Positions 1 to 15,674 of a stretch of 64,000 nucleotides of DNA are shown one piece after another. Within the stretch, counting starts at the first letter, position 1, and every line of letters starts with the position of its first letter. The notes below the pieces were generated by a model, which did no database searches, was not told the DNA's origin, and was given only the letters and a program-made list of their open reading frames with translations. This DNA is from Absidia repens (Eukaryota > Mucoromycota > Mucoromycetes > Mucorales > Cunninghamellaceae). The position numbers were made by a program, and so were the translations under genes. The stretch covers positions 62,001 through 126,000 of the forward strand of contig MCGE01000015.1 in NCBI GenBank assembly GCA_002105175.1, given 5' to 3'.

Positions 1-966
1 GTGGCTATATGTTATCATATGTTACCTTTTCCACTTGGAATTTATCATTGACATGAGCAACGGTAACACCAAATGATTCTACCACTTCGTTGGAGGCAGG
101 CGCTTCCAATTTTTTACCATTGCCAAGGTTCACGCTCAAATCACCCACCATTAAGCCCCAATGACTTTTTTTTTTTTAAAAAAAAACAGATGGTTAATTC
201 ATATAGCCCATTCATATATTTTTTCCCCCTGTATATGATATAACTTACCGCCATTTGAAAGCAACTACAGGTGGACCTGAATAAACTTCTAAAACTTCCC
301 ACGAAAAGGTTTTGAGAGCACGTTTAAACAATTTATGAGAATCACTGAAGTTGGTTTCACTAGCTTTGTACAACTCCGTATCACCAATTAAAGCATTATA
401 TGTGCCTATCTATATACATCAAGAAAAAGGAATAATGAAAATCGACCCATTTTTTGCATGCGCCATAACTCCGACATTAGCTCTTTCTTTTCTGGCATAG
501 TTTTATACCTTCAACATTTCCTCCACAGTGTGGAATTCATGGCCATTGACTGAAAATTGATACTTTTCAGGATTGATGGTACGGATTTGATCAGCTCGAA
601 GCTTATACGACATTTCCTTTTCCCAGTTCTTGTAATGTAAATAGAAGTCAAAGGGTAAAATGTTAATTTTGAAATGCCGCCTTTTCTTTTTCTGAAATTG
701 GCAAATGTCATACCTTGACGAGATTAGAGACCAACCACCCAAGGGAGCCTTCTTCGTGAGTTACGGTTTTTTCTGGCCAAAAAGAATAAATAAATAAATT
801 TCAGGGCTTACAAATAACACATCATATAATTATATTTATGGTACTTACCGAGATCATATGCTTGGTTAACCTTTTTATAATCAGGAACGCGACCATAGCG
901 CCATTCATGCTCAGTGTCATTCAACACAGCATTGGGGTCAGTCATAAAATCAGGGAGGTCCGCCAT
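1..966 (-). CDS. Pathogen-related protein homologue (SnoaL-like), 3' end uncertain
   Basis: Exons at 966-849, 772-714, 628-509, 409-249 and 164-1; phases agree across all junctions. The protein begins MADLPDFMTDPNAV and carries WRYG(R)xPDYKKVNQ, NLVKNWEKEMSYK, GTYNALIGD, YSGPPVVAFKWRHWG and a C-terminal VVESFGVTVAHV stretch. This order of motifs is that of the cereal 'pathogen-related protein' family, a SnoaL/NTF2-like small alpha+beta fold with no established enzymatic role. About 200 residues are visible, against about 235 in the plant proteins. An in-frame TAG lies at 7-5, but a plausible donor (GTAACA) sits just before it near position 26, so the last exon may lie outside the window. Cytosolic location is likely since no signal peptide is visible. 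Family assignment is from motif memory; function is unknown. Confidence 0.75.
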
Positions 967-2975
967 TGCGTTATAAAAGATAATGTAAGAGTTTGAAGAA
1001 GGAACAGTAAAAGAAGAAAAAAAAAAGATATCCTGCTTTCGCTTAGCTTTTATAAGAAACAAAAATATCCAATTATTATCATGTGAGCCAAAAATCTATA
1101 TCGTAGGACAGACAACATAATCCTTCCGACATTGATGACGATTGGTACGACATTCTTTATGTATTCTCTGACAGAGTCATTTCTTTTTCTTTGTTTGAGT
1201 TATTAACAATTTCACATCATGCTTATCACAATGGAAGGAACACATTTACTTACATAATAGGCTGGCCATCGAACAGTTTGGGCTTCATATATTTTATTTT
1301 TATTTTTCTGTTTTATAAAATAAAATATATGAGCGGGGTATATACAGTATGACTAGTCGGGTGGAGATTAATTACGAGATTTTGGGAGAGAGGTGATGGG
1401 AGTAGTCATTGATAGGCTAAAACGCAGTACAAAATGATTTGTAGAGATGGGTATTCCTACAACAAGATCTGGATTTATTTATATAACTAATGAGAAGGAA
1501 TAGGACTATCTTTGACAGTAGGTGATTTAAAACTGCCAACCAGCTCCTGGATGTTTCCGGAAAGGTAGGTAGTCATAATGTGTAACCTAGAAAGCAGCTG
1601 TTTGATAGTGAACGTGCAAAAACAGATACAAGGGATACTTTTTTCACCATACTGTTGGACACAGAATGGTTAACAAAAAGAATATATTTTATTGAAGCAG
1701 AATTGGAAGATATTAAAACTAAAGGAGAAGGGTTCATTCCAACAAGGATTTCCACGGAAGGATCTCTTGGAGGCTCAACGAGGAAGGTTATTTTGAGATT
1801 TGAAAAAAGGTAATGCTAATCTAAAGGAATGATTGTAAAACGGGAACTAATATATTTCCAAGGCATGAGAATGACTAACTGAAGATCTGTTATGGAAGTG
1901 CAGTGTACAACAACGTCAACACTAATCTAATGGGGTGCTGATAGTAAAAAAAGGGATCTATTGCACATGACATGATTGAGATTAATGGGACATATTCCAT
2001 TGAGGGAAGTAAAAAGAGACATATTTTATTCAGATATAGATTCAAACTAGGGAGAAGCTAACATTAAAGGAAGCTAACGAAGATTCCAAAAAACTGGCGG
2101 ACGGTGCCTTTAGATCCTAGATCCAAAATGAAAGGGTTTCCCCATGCATCTTGTAATCCCTGAGGTGAAAACCCTTCTAAACTAATCCTGATACTATTCT
2201 AAGTTCAACGTGGCCCCATGGAAGTTGAATGGTGAAGAAAAAATAAACGAAAAAAAAATAATTAAAACAAAAGAGATCCGGAAAAAATAAAAAAGACGGG
2301 AGAGAGAAAATAAATATTTCACGTGGGCGGTATTTGAAACACTTCCTAGTCTCTCATCATATTGGGCATTTTTTTTTGTGGGTACAGAAAAGGGAGTGTT
2401 CTATTTTACAACTAGACGTATACCATGCAACATAATCTATATAATAATTTTATTCTCATGATGGAAACCACCACCATTTAGCGGTGACGGCATGATGGCT
2501 CCCATTCCGGCTCTCTCCTCTGTTTATATAATATGACAGCAAGTCGCGCCATTCAACGGTAGCGCCATGGTCGCTCCCATTTCTTTATGATATAAAACAG
2601 ACCACATCATGCATCAAATTTGTTTCTTCTCAAGATAGCAAAACCACACCACTTATAGTCGGCACATGTCATTCAACGCCAGTGACATGGTAGTTGTCTA
2701 CTTTGTAGGACGACCCTTGCCAGCCAACCAAACACACTCTTCTCCTTTTACACCATCTGCCATCCCATTCATTCAAACAACTGCTGTATTGTTATATTCT
2801 GCTTCGTTTTGAAGCAATAAAAAATCCAGCCAACTCATTACCTCTCAATAAAATTATTTACTACCCTTTGAATTTTCATTTAGGGTCGCTGAGCATCGTC
2901 GGACGCAGGGGAAACCCAGCCCAAAGCTTTTTAATTCCTGCCTGAAATACACGGATGCAAAGACGATATATCATA

Positions 2976-3012
<37 letters not shown>

Positions 3013-3222
3013 GCAGCTTTATTGAATTATACAAAAAACAAAATAAGAAAAAATGGATAAAGAGACTATTGTAAAGTATGATAAATTGAATAAAAATAAA
3101 AAGGTTATATATGTAATAAATGTATACATATGTATATAAAATGAGATACCAATGACTGGATTATATATAAATAATAAATAAAAGTGTAAATTGTATAGGG
3201 AAGAAAGCGACAAGAATATATA
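967..3222. other. Gene-poor gap holding repeat copy A
   Basis: No supportable protein gene was seen in this 2.2-kb gap. It holds dispersed repeat copy A (about 1600-2720), a 28-nt A run at 2979-3006, and short AT-rich sequence between the two minus-strand genes. Short ORFs here fall inside the repeat or the A/T-rich tracts and have no recognisable product. Confidence 0.6.
1600..2720 (-). repeat. Dispersed intergenic element, copy A
   Basis: Read on the minus strand. The conserved core is at about 2112-2210 and contains the block AAATGAAAGGGTTTCCCCAT (plus-strand sense). A box CACGTGGGCGG lies at 2320-2330, about 110 bp upstream in element orientation. Further upstream, at about 2461-2700, three tandem variants of a CATTYARCGG...CATG...GCTCCC module occur. 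Downstream of the core are AATAAA-type signals (for example near 2023 and 1682 on the minus strand). No coding potential is visible. Edges are approximate because they were set by eye against the other copies. Confidence 0.75.
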
Positions 3223-4705
3223 CTATAAGGATGGATCGACAGAGTGGTTGTGGGGTAGGGAGTGGTGATGTACTGGGTGAGGTGATTGTACTTGTGATGA
3301 GGATTTTTTTACATAGTGATCCATGTGGTAGCCAAGTATCTCTGATGCCAGTTCTATGATAGTATAATCAGTAAATAATCAACCTTTCTTCATTATTTCT
3401 ATATCCACATGATGTATCTATTGCCTTACCACATATAACAGAGCCATCGAGATTCACAAGATCCCACCATCCTTCTTCCAGAGATTCGGACGACATTTGA
3501 CTTGCCAATAATAATACCGCACCGGCAATTATGTTGGGTCGATATAGTATACATAACGGAGCACCACAGCTATATAAAAAATTATAAGAGTGAGTGAAAT
3601 GTTCCCTATATCGCGATGCATCTGTTTCCCTCCAAATCCTTTACCTTTGATATAATAACATCCATGCCTTCCGTAGTATTGATCCAGGAACTATATGTGT
3701 ATATCAACTGGTTATAAAGTGGGCAGTAACCTGTTTTTCTGCATTCAAACATATATAAATTCAAGTACTTACTATTCAGTTGAGCTTCCATTCCAAGTAA
3801 ACAGGTATGTGGGTGTTCGATAGACACATCAAAGCATAAAGTTTCCAACAAAATTACTTCGTTGCAGAGCATTGTGTCTTTCCATTTCACATAATCCTAC
3901 AATAGAAAAACAATAGTAATCAATCATCCTCCTTTTTTGAGCTCTCATCGTTCGGACTACTAGTTTTTACCTTTGAGTTTTCGTCTAGTATCAATTTGTC
4001 GTTCTTGGCAGCCTTTTGAGCACAAGCAATGATAAAATCCTTAAGCCTACGAGTGCTTTCTTCTACTTTTGTAGCTACAAATAAGCTTGTCGCAGCCATA
4101 TCCTATACACGGTGCACCATATTGAAAACATAAACTACAGGTAAAACCGAATCCTACAGTGAAATACCAGCCGTTTTTTGCTCTACTTACATAAATATGG
4201 AACCGTTTCATAGATTGCCGCATAAAAAAGCGATGAAAAAATGTTGTTGCAGTAGTCACTACAAGTTGGGACCTATCCAATAGAAATATAATAATAACAA
4301 TAGTAATAGATTAGTATAAGTGTTACGCATTTCATACAATCCGTTTCCAAACTTACAAGTTGAGTTTAGCAGCTACAGCTAAAAGATAGTGACACCCCTT
4401 CGTACGATCCATTTGCTCTTGTTCAAAAGTAATACCATCCGCAATACTTGGAGTATCAAGAAGCTCATCTTTAGTATAAAGCCACTGGAGTTTGGTGTTT
4501 TCAAAAGGCAGTTGCAGGAAAGTGGTGTGTGATATGTTATTTGTCAAGTGGGTTTGTATAAGAAAAAAGGTTAGAGAGAGAATAAGAGATATATATATAG
4601 GGATAGAAAGAGAGAGACAGACATATACGGACAGATAGAGAGTAATTAAGCACGATGTTATTAGTTTTTTTTTTCTTTTAATAAAAGTACCTGATCAATA
4701 ATCAT
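3223..4705 (-). CDS. Cyclin K/T-like cyclin (CTD-kinase type)
   Basis: Eight exons: 4705-4691, 4484-4357, 4272-4191, 4102-3971, 3896-3773, 3690-3645, 3569-3430, 3353-3223 (798 nt, 265 aa). Transcription cyclins of this kind activate Cdk9/Cdk12-class kinases that phosphorylate the RNA polymerase II C-terminal domain. The first cyclin box shows WLYTKDELLDTPS, DGITFEQEQMDR, FFHRFFMRQSMKRF and the hallmark LFVATKVEEST. The second box shows AWMLLYQ and PNIIAGAVLLLASQ. The PSxxDGI...E signature is typical of cyclins K, L and T. The first coding exon is only five codons (MIIDQ); it was chosen because no AG acceptor exists that would allow a longer N-terminus. The tail is short and His/Ser-rich, unlike long metazoan cyclin T tails. 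The exact subfamily is not resolved. It lies head to head with the myosin gene, 339 bp apart. Confidence 0.85.
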
Positions 4706-5044
4706 GGCATCAAGAGCAATGTGATCCTGTATCTCAAAGCTGGAGAAAAGAAAGTCTTTTCAACCAATGACGCGGTGCGACAGCGGGAGCGGAGTCGAAA
4801 ATATTTCAATCATTTTTTTCTCTCCCCTTTTGACCCGCTCTTTATTCCTTTTACTTTTCTCTTCATCTTGTGCGTTTTTTTTTTTAGATTGGAAAGTGCT
4901 TTATTCCCTATTGTGTTTTAATATACTTAGTTTACATACACACACACACATACACATATAAACCTACTTATATATATATATATTTATTAAATATTATACA
5001 CACCCCTGCCTACGCCAAACTTGACTTCTCTTTTCCTACCGAAT

Positions 5045-6984
5045 ATGTCTCTCACGGCGGCTTCCCAAGCAGTCGATGTCTATACCAAGGGAACCAAGGC
5101 GTGGTTTACTGATGAAAAACAAGCCTGGGTCTCTGCTACCTGTACTTTGAATGAACAATCTAATGAAGCCATCAAACTTGTGTTTGAGGGTGATGCAGAC
5201 CAGAAGGTAAAGAAGCAACAACATGACAATACAATCGTGTTTATTTTGAGAGGGGTAGAAAAGGTCACTGCTTGTCTATTATGATGAGGAAATGAGTTCA
5301 ACCGTTTTTGCCAACTCATTTTGGTTTCTATTAATAGGAATATATCTTCGAAACTACTCTTGTTGAAATCCAAAAATCAGAAGGTGCCAATTTGCCTCCT
5401 TTACGAAATCCACCCAAGTTGGAATTTAATGATGATCTGACCAATTTAAGCTATCTTAATGAACCCGGAGGTAAACATATTGACTACGGGAGTGAATAGG
5501 TTGCATTTGAAATATTGAACGTTATACTGATCCGGCTATTTTTTTTTTTTTTTTTTTTTTGTTTAGTACTCAACACCATTCGAACGCGATATATGCAAAG
5601 GCTGATCTACACTTACTCTGGTATTGTTTTGATCGCTATGAATCCCTTTGATCGTGTATCTTTGTATGATCCTGACATTGTCCAACAATATTCTGGGAAA
5701 CGTCGTGGCGAATTGGAACCTCATTTGTTTGCTATTGCTGAAGACGCCTACCGGTGCATGATTAGGGAACAATCAAATCAAACTATTGTTGTGTCTGGTG
5801 AAAGGTAAACAAAGCATCATGAATATCACACACATGATCACTGGTAATATTATTTTATTTACTTTTTTTTTTGTTTATTTTTATAGTGGAGCTGGTAAAA
5901 CTGTCAGTGCCAAATACATTATGCGGTATTTTGCAACTGCTGACGATCAAGAATCCTCAGGCAAACGAAAAAAGTCGGATGGATCTATGACTGAAGTAGA
6001 AGAGCAAATCCTCGGTATGCATACGGAAACATTGTTGATTTGTTATATGAGTTCAACACTGACACTGACACCTGTCTTTTTTTTTTTTTTTTTTTCCCTT
6101 AGCCACCAACCCTATCATGGAAGCCTTTGGGAATGCTAAAACAACACGAAACGACAACAGTTCTAGATTTGGGAAATACATTGAAATTCAATTTGACGAT
6201 GGTGCGAATATTATCGGTGCAAAAATTAGGACGTATCTGTTGGAACGCTCTCGACTCATCTTTCAACCTGAAACTGAACGAAATTACCATATCTTTTACC
6301 AGGTACAAAGAGTTGCTCTATATTTTTAGTGCGAAAAAAAAACTGGGCGGCGTCTAAATAAGTTTCCTTTTTTATTATTTAGTTGTGCGCGGGGGCTCCA
6401 TCATCTGAAAAGAAAAAATTTGAATTGGGTGCCTTCACTGATTTCCATTATCTCAACCAAAGCGGAACTGGAACTATACCTGGTGTCAACGATGCTGATG
6501 AATTTGAAGTGACCCAGCGTGCCTTATCTACAGTAGGTCTTTCTGTGGAATTACAATGGAAAATCTTCCAAATTCTGGCTGCTTTATTACATGTGGGGAA
6601 CATTCAAATCACTGGTCGCGGAGATGCAATGCTGGCTGATACCGATCCTGCTCTTTTGACGGCGACTCGTTTACTTGGAATTAAAACCGCCGAATTCCGA
6701 AAATGGATTGTCCGAAAGCAAATCGTCACTCGCTCTGAAAAGATTGTCACCAACCTCAATCCTGCTCAAGCAACAGTAGTCAAGGACTCAGTGGCAAAGT
6801 ATGTATACTCCAATCTATTTGACTGGCTAGTGGGTGTGACCAATGATAGCTTATCTTGTGGTGATCCTGATCTGGTGGCTACTTTTATTGGTGTTCTTGA
6901 TATTTACGGCTTTGAACACTTCAAGAAAAACTCATTTGAACAGTTTTGCATCAACTACGCCAACGAAAAACTTCAACAACAGGT

Positions 6985-7015
<31 letters not shown>

Positions 7016-8148
7016 CATAGATTTATTATGAAATTATTGAATGTGTTACTTAACATGTACTTGTGCTTTACCTTTCGCTATTTTAGTTTAATCAACACGT
7101 CTTCAAATTGGAACAAGAGGAATACGTTCGGGAAGAAATTAACTGGACCTTTATTGAATTCAGTGACAATCAAAAGTGTATCGAATTGATTGAAGGGAAA
7201 TTGGGTATCTTATCGCTCTTGGATGAAGTAAGGCAACAAGAGAATCATTATTATGTTGCCGATATATACGAAACTGAACTCCCTTTATTTTATATCTAGG
7301 AATCACGTTTACCTGCTGGCTCTGATCAAGGCTTTTCCCAAAAATTGTATACCAACTTCGACAAACCGGAATTCAAAAACCACTTCAAGAAACCTCGATT
7401 TTCCAACAATGCTTTTACTATTGCTCATTATGCCCACGACGTACAATATGAAGCCGAAAACTTTTTGGATAAGAACAAGGACTCGGTGCCCGATGAACAC
7501 ATGTCTCTACTGCAATCAACAGAATTCGACTTTTTGAAGGAAGTTTTGGATAAAGCCGCAAGCAGCAATCCTGTACCAACCGTAAGTGTGGAGATGACTT
7601 GAACATGTTTGTGGATTTATGTTAAACTCATTTATCCTTGTTATATTATTTAACAGCCTCAAGCAAACAAGCGTATGAGTATGATCGCAAGAAAACCAAC
7701 TTTAGGTTCTATCTTCAAAGTAAGAAATTAGAAGAAAAAAAAATAGACGATCACACTAATTCACTCATTTATTGTATTTTGGTTTAGCTCTCTTTGATCA
7801 ATCTCATGGATACTATTGGTGGTACAAATGTACATTATATTCGATGTATCAAGCCAAACGAAGCGAAGGTTGCATGGGAATTTGAACCTAACATGGTGCT
7901 ATCTCAATTACGAGCCTGTGGTGTTTTAGAAACTATCAGAATCAGTTGTGCTGGTTATCCATCAAGATGGACTTTTGAAGAGTTTGCTGATCGCTATTAT
8001 GCTTTGGTGTCTTCCAAGCATTGGGATTCCAAAGACTCGTCACCTGATGTCCGTGCACTTTGCTCATCTATTTTGGACAAATCTATTCAAGAAGAAGATA
8101 AATATCAAGTAGGCACAACGAAGATCTTTTTCCGTGCTGGTCAGGTAA

Positions 8149-8179
<31 letters not shown>

Positions 8180-11100
8180 CCAGAAACGAAAAGTTGATGA
8201 TAAAGATGCTTCTTTGATGATGCTAACCTAATGTTTTTGCTTCACCTTTTGCACTAGCTCGCTTACCTTGAAAAATTGCGTTCCGATCGCTATGATGAAT
8301 GTGCAACTTTACTACAAAAACACATGCGCCGATTTGTTTATCGTACACGCTATATGCGCATGCGTGATCTGGTCCTTCGCCTTCAGTCCATTGCTCGAAA
8401 AAAAGCAGCCCAAGCTCAACTCAAAGCTCTCCAACAAGAAAATGCTGCAATTACGATACAAAAACACTGGCGTCGATATACTGCTCGAAAGGAATTCTTG
8501 GCAAAGAAGACTTTTGTACACAAGCTTCAAACAGGTAATGGCGAATATACAAATGTAATTGATATGGACAATTAAAAATGAATACTTATCTCTTTCTCTT
8601 TTCTTTCTACTTGATTACTATAGCTGTACGTGGTCATCTCGCTCGTCGTAACTTCTCCAATGTCCGGGAAACCTTTGCCGCTGTTCAAATTCAATGCGCT
8701 GTCAGAGGATGGTAAGAAAAAAGAATAGGCATGAATTCAGATAGATGTACTTACTTTTTATTTATGATCAGGTTTGCTCGTCGCTATGTGAAGACTCAAC
8801 TGGAGCATGTGACTCACCTGCAATCATGTATCAGAAGACGTGTGGCTCAAAAGCAATTGATGGGTCTACGAACCGAGGCAAGATCAGTCAGTCACTTCAA
8901 GGAAGTCTCCTATAAATTGGAAAGCAAGGTGGTGGAATTGACTCAAACGGTGACTGGATTGAATCGGGACAAGAAGGCTTTGAATGATCGTACAATGCAA
9001 TTAGAATCCCAAATCAAGACGTGGACCGAAAAGTATGAAAAATTGGACAGGAAGAACAAGGATTTGGAAGTCAAATTACAACAACCCACTGTACCTCAAC
9101 AAGAATGGGATACGCTACAAGCCGAACGTGACGGACTTACCAAGGAAAACCAATCTACTATGGCCAAATTTGATACCCAAGGCCGTGAACTTGCAAAATT
9201 GGTCGCTGCTCTTACTGCTGAAAAGGAATCCAACGGACGACTTCAACTGGCTCTTGAGGAATCACGACAACAAAATGCTCTTGCGGTGGACGAAACTGAA
9301 GTGGCGGAACTGAAGAGTCAAATTGCGGGACTGAAGGCACAACTAGCACAAATTATGAACGCTCCTCGTCGACAGCAATCTGGCAACAACCTCCGCGGCC
9401 TCTCTCCTGCTGGCGGTTATCGTGATGCATCAGCATCTCCAGGTCCACGAAATATGTCAGCTTCCCCTATGAAACCTCTGGATGCAAAGGAACATAACAA
9501 CCGCCAACGTAGTCGCTCACCTCATGGACTTATCAACCGAAAGGCACGTCGAAATAGCGCTGCTGATGTTGCTGACACACGACCAAAAACCTCCATCGAC
9601 AATATGCGAAAGGCCGAACAATTGTCCAAGAATCCTCGTCCTACGTCTTTGGCATTCTTTGGTTCCTTGCTTGCTGGTAAAACTGATGGTAGTTTGGATG
9701 GTCTTGATGGTGACCCAGAAGAAGCTGTAAGTTTGAACTCTATGGAATGATCCTGAACGAATGTTTCTCAATCATTTTTTTTTATTATTATTATTAGATT
9801 CATAACATCTTACGTGATGAAGAAAGCTTGCATGATGAGGTTCTGGAAGGATTGATCAAGACATTGAAGATGCCATTACCAAATATGCAAAACCCACCTT
9901 CTCAAAAGGAGGTATTCTTCCCTGCTCACATTATTGGAATCATTGTCGCAGAAATGTGGAAACTAGGTTATATGGAGGAATCAGAACGCCTGTTATTCTC
10001 GGTGATGGACACTATTCAAAAACAATGTCTGGTAAGCACGGAAAAATAGAGCACCATTTTATACGAAAATAATTCTCAACCCTGCTTTTTTTAGAGCTTT
10101 ACCGGTGAAGAAGCTACCGTGCCCTGTGCCTTCTGGCTGACGAATATCCATGAACTTTTGTCTTTGGTATGTCGAGCGGAACAAGGATTGGAGCGCGATT
10201 TGCATGGCAGCTCTGGGTGGCATGAATTTGAAAAACTGATGGCGACAATCAAATTTGAGATGCAATGTTTGGAAGACAATATTTTCCATGCCTGGATGAA
10301 GGAAGCCAAAAAACGACTCTCCAAAATGGTGATTCCTGCTGTCATAGAAAATCAATCTTTACCTGGGTTTATTACTGCTGATTCTGGTCGCTTCTTCAAC
10401 AAATTTTTATCTGGATCATCGCACCCAAGCTTTTCGATGGACGAACTCCTACACTTTTTGAACAAGCTATATCGAACCATGAAATGCTATTATTTAGAAC
10501 AATCAGTTGCCACACAGATTTTGACGGAAATCCTCAAGTTGATTGGTGTGTCTGCTTTCAACGATTTGCTGATGCGAAAGAACTTTGCATCTTGGAAGAG
10601 AGGTAAAGCATATATATTTTGTATATAAAGACGAAAAAAGTATCATACTGATTTTTTTTTATCGCCCGACAGCAATGCAAATCCAATACAACATTACCCG
10701 AATTGAAGAATGGTGTCAAAGTCATGACATCCCTGAAGGTACTCTACAACTTGAACATTTGATGCAATCTACGAAACTGTTGCAGTTTAAGAAGGTAAGC
10801 GGAAATCACAGAGAATAAATGAAAAGAGAAAAACAGTATTAATTTTTCTTATTTCGACTATAGAACACATTGGAAGATATTGATAATATTTATGATGTCT
10901 GCTGGATTCTCTCACCCACCCAAATTCAAAAATTAATCTCAAATTATCTTGTTGCCGATTATGAAGTAAGGCTTTTTATTTTTATTTTTTATTTTGGAAA
11001 GAAAAGAATCACTATTTTTTGTTACCTAATCAATATATAACTTACTTTTCGTTACTCATCAAATTGTTTTTTATCTGTATACGTAGAATCCAATCAGCCC

Positions 11101-11353
11101 AGATATTCTGAAAGCCGTAGCTGATCACATTGTTAGTGGTGATCAAAGCGATGTACTACTGCTAGATTCTGTGGCCATTGATGATACTACCAATCCTTTT
11201 GAGATACCAATCCCCCGTGATGCGAAACCACAAAAATATTTACCTGCTTGGCTCAATCTTCAAAGACTTCGACGATTGACAATATTGCTGGATACTGAGC
11301 CCGCCAGAGATATCAAGGAACAGAATGCTGCGGCTATAGAAAATGTGGCATAA
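5045..11353 (+). CDS. MYO5: Class V myosin heavy chain
   Basis: Eighteen exons (5045-5206, 5338-5470, 5567-5804, 5887-6014, 6103-6302, 6383-6982, 7087-7227, 7300-7581, 7657-7719, 7788-8144, 8258-8534, 8624-8711, 8772-9726, 9798-10031, 10095-10602, 10673-10794, 10864-10965, 11087-11353), giving 1618 aa. It is an actin motor that carries secretory vesicles and organelles to growing tips. The N-terminal SH3-like region starts [17 protein letters not shown]. The P-loop GESGAGKT is at about 175-182, followed by the [20 protein letters not shown] switch I region, DIYGFEHF relay region and IRCIKPNE. Six IQ motifs (about 770-905) bind calmodulin or light chains. A coiled coil follows (about 915-1040), then a Ser/Arg-rich linker, then a dilute (DIL) cargo domain at about 1290-1530. 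The length fits yeast Myo2 (1574 aa). The upstream in-frame TTG was rejected in favour of the ATG at 5045. Confidence 0.97.
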
Positions 11354-11701
11354 TGGTGCTCAGTGCTAGTTCAGTTCCCCCGCATCCCCCTTTAGTATAG
11401 TTTATATAGTTTAGTTTTATACATATATTTATATAGTTATTTCTTCGTTTTCCTTCTTTGTCTTTTTGTTATTATTTTTATATTTATTGTATCAAATAAA
11501 CTTCATATATAGCCCATTACTTTTATTGTTTTGTTTTGTGTGTACCTATTCAAGTGTGCCACGATGACGTTACTGAGTAAAAAAAAAAAAAAAAAAATTC
11601 AAATGGCGCAGTTTCAAAAGTCGTGAAAAATGCCAACTCACACACCTCTTTGCCTCGTTTTACATTGTATTTCTTTTTGTTATTCAGACAATTTTCCCGA
11701 A

Positions 11702-15217
<3,516 letters not shown>

Positions 15218-15674
15218 ATAGTGTCCCATTCCCTTTATTATCTTATATCTATGTACTTGCCCCACTCACTCTTCTCCATTCTACTCCATTGCACTTGCAC
15301 TCGATCAACTTTTTTTTAACCTCTCCTCATTCTCTCATTTGATCATTTGACAAATAAAAAATATTCCTCTTTTCGCAAATATAAATGTAATCTTGGTCCA
15401 GACTGCGTCCTGTGTAACGAAATTGAATGGCGGCAATAAAAAAATTATATTGACTCTCGTATTTTGTGTTTTGTGTTTTGTATTTTTATTTTATTACTTC
15501 TTCTCTTTTGAACTTCTTTATCGACAGCAATACATGAAGACTGAATAGTCTTTCCCTTTCCATTCGTTTTATTAACCTCGTCGGTCATTATATCCTCTAC
15601 TACCACTATCACGCTATCATTACCCTCTGCTAGTTTATTTCAACCCCCGCATTTTCTTCAAAATAGATACAAAT

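Noticed and set aside
1573..1755. Short minus-strand frame inside repeat copy A, with a similar one in copy C (31796-31978)
   Set aside because: The two predicted peptides are alike only because the DNA repeat is; both lack ATG context and stop differently in other copies.
4353..4547. Cyclin start at 4547
   Set aside because: That codon is TTG, not ATG; the splice from the five-codon exon at 4705-4691 to 4484 restores a proper cyclin N-terminus.
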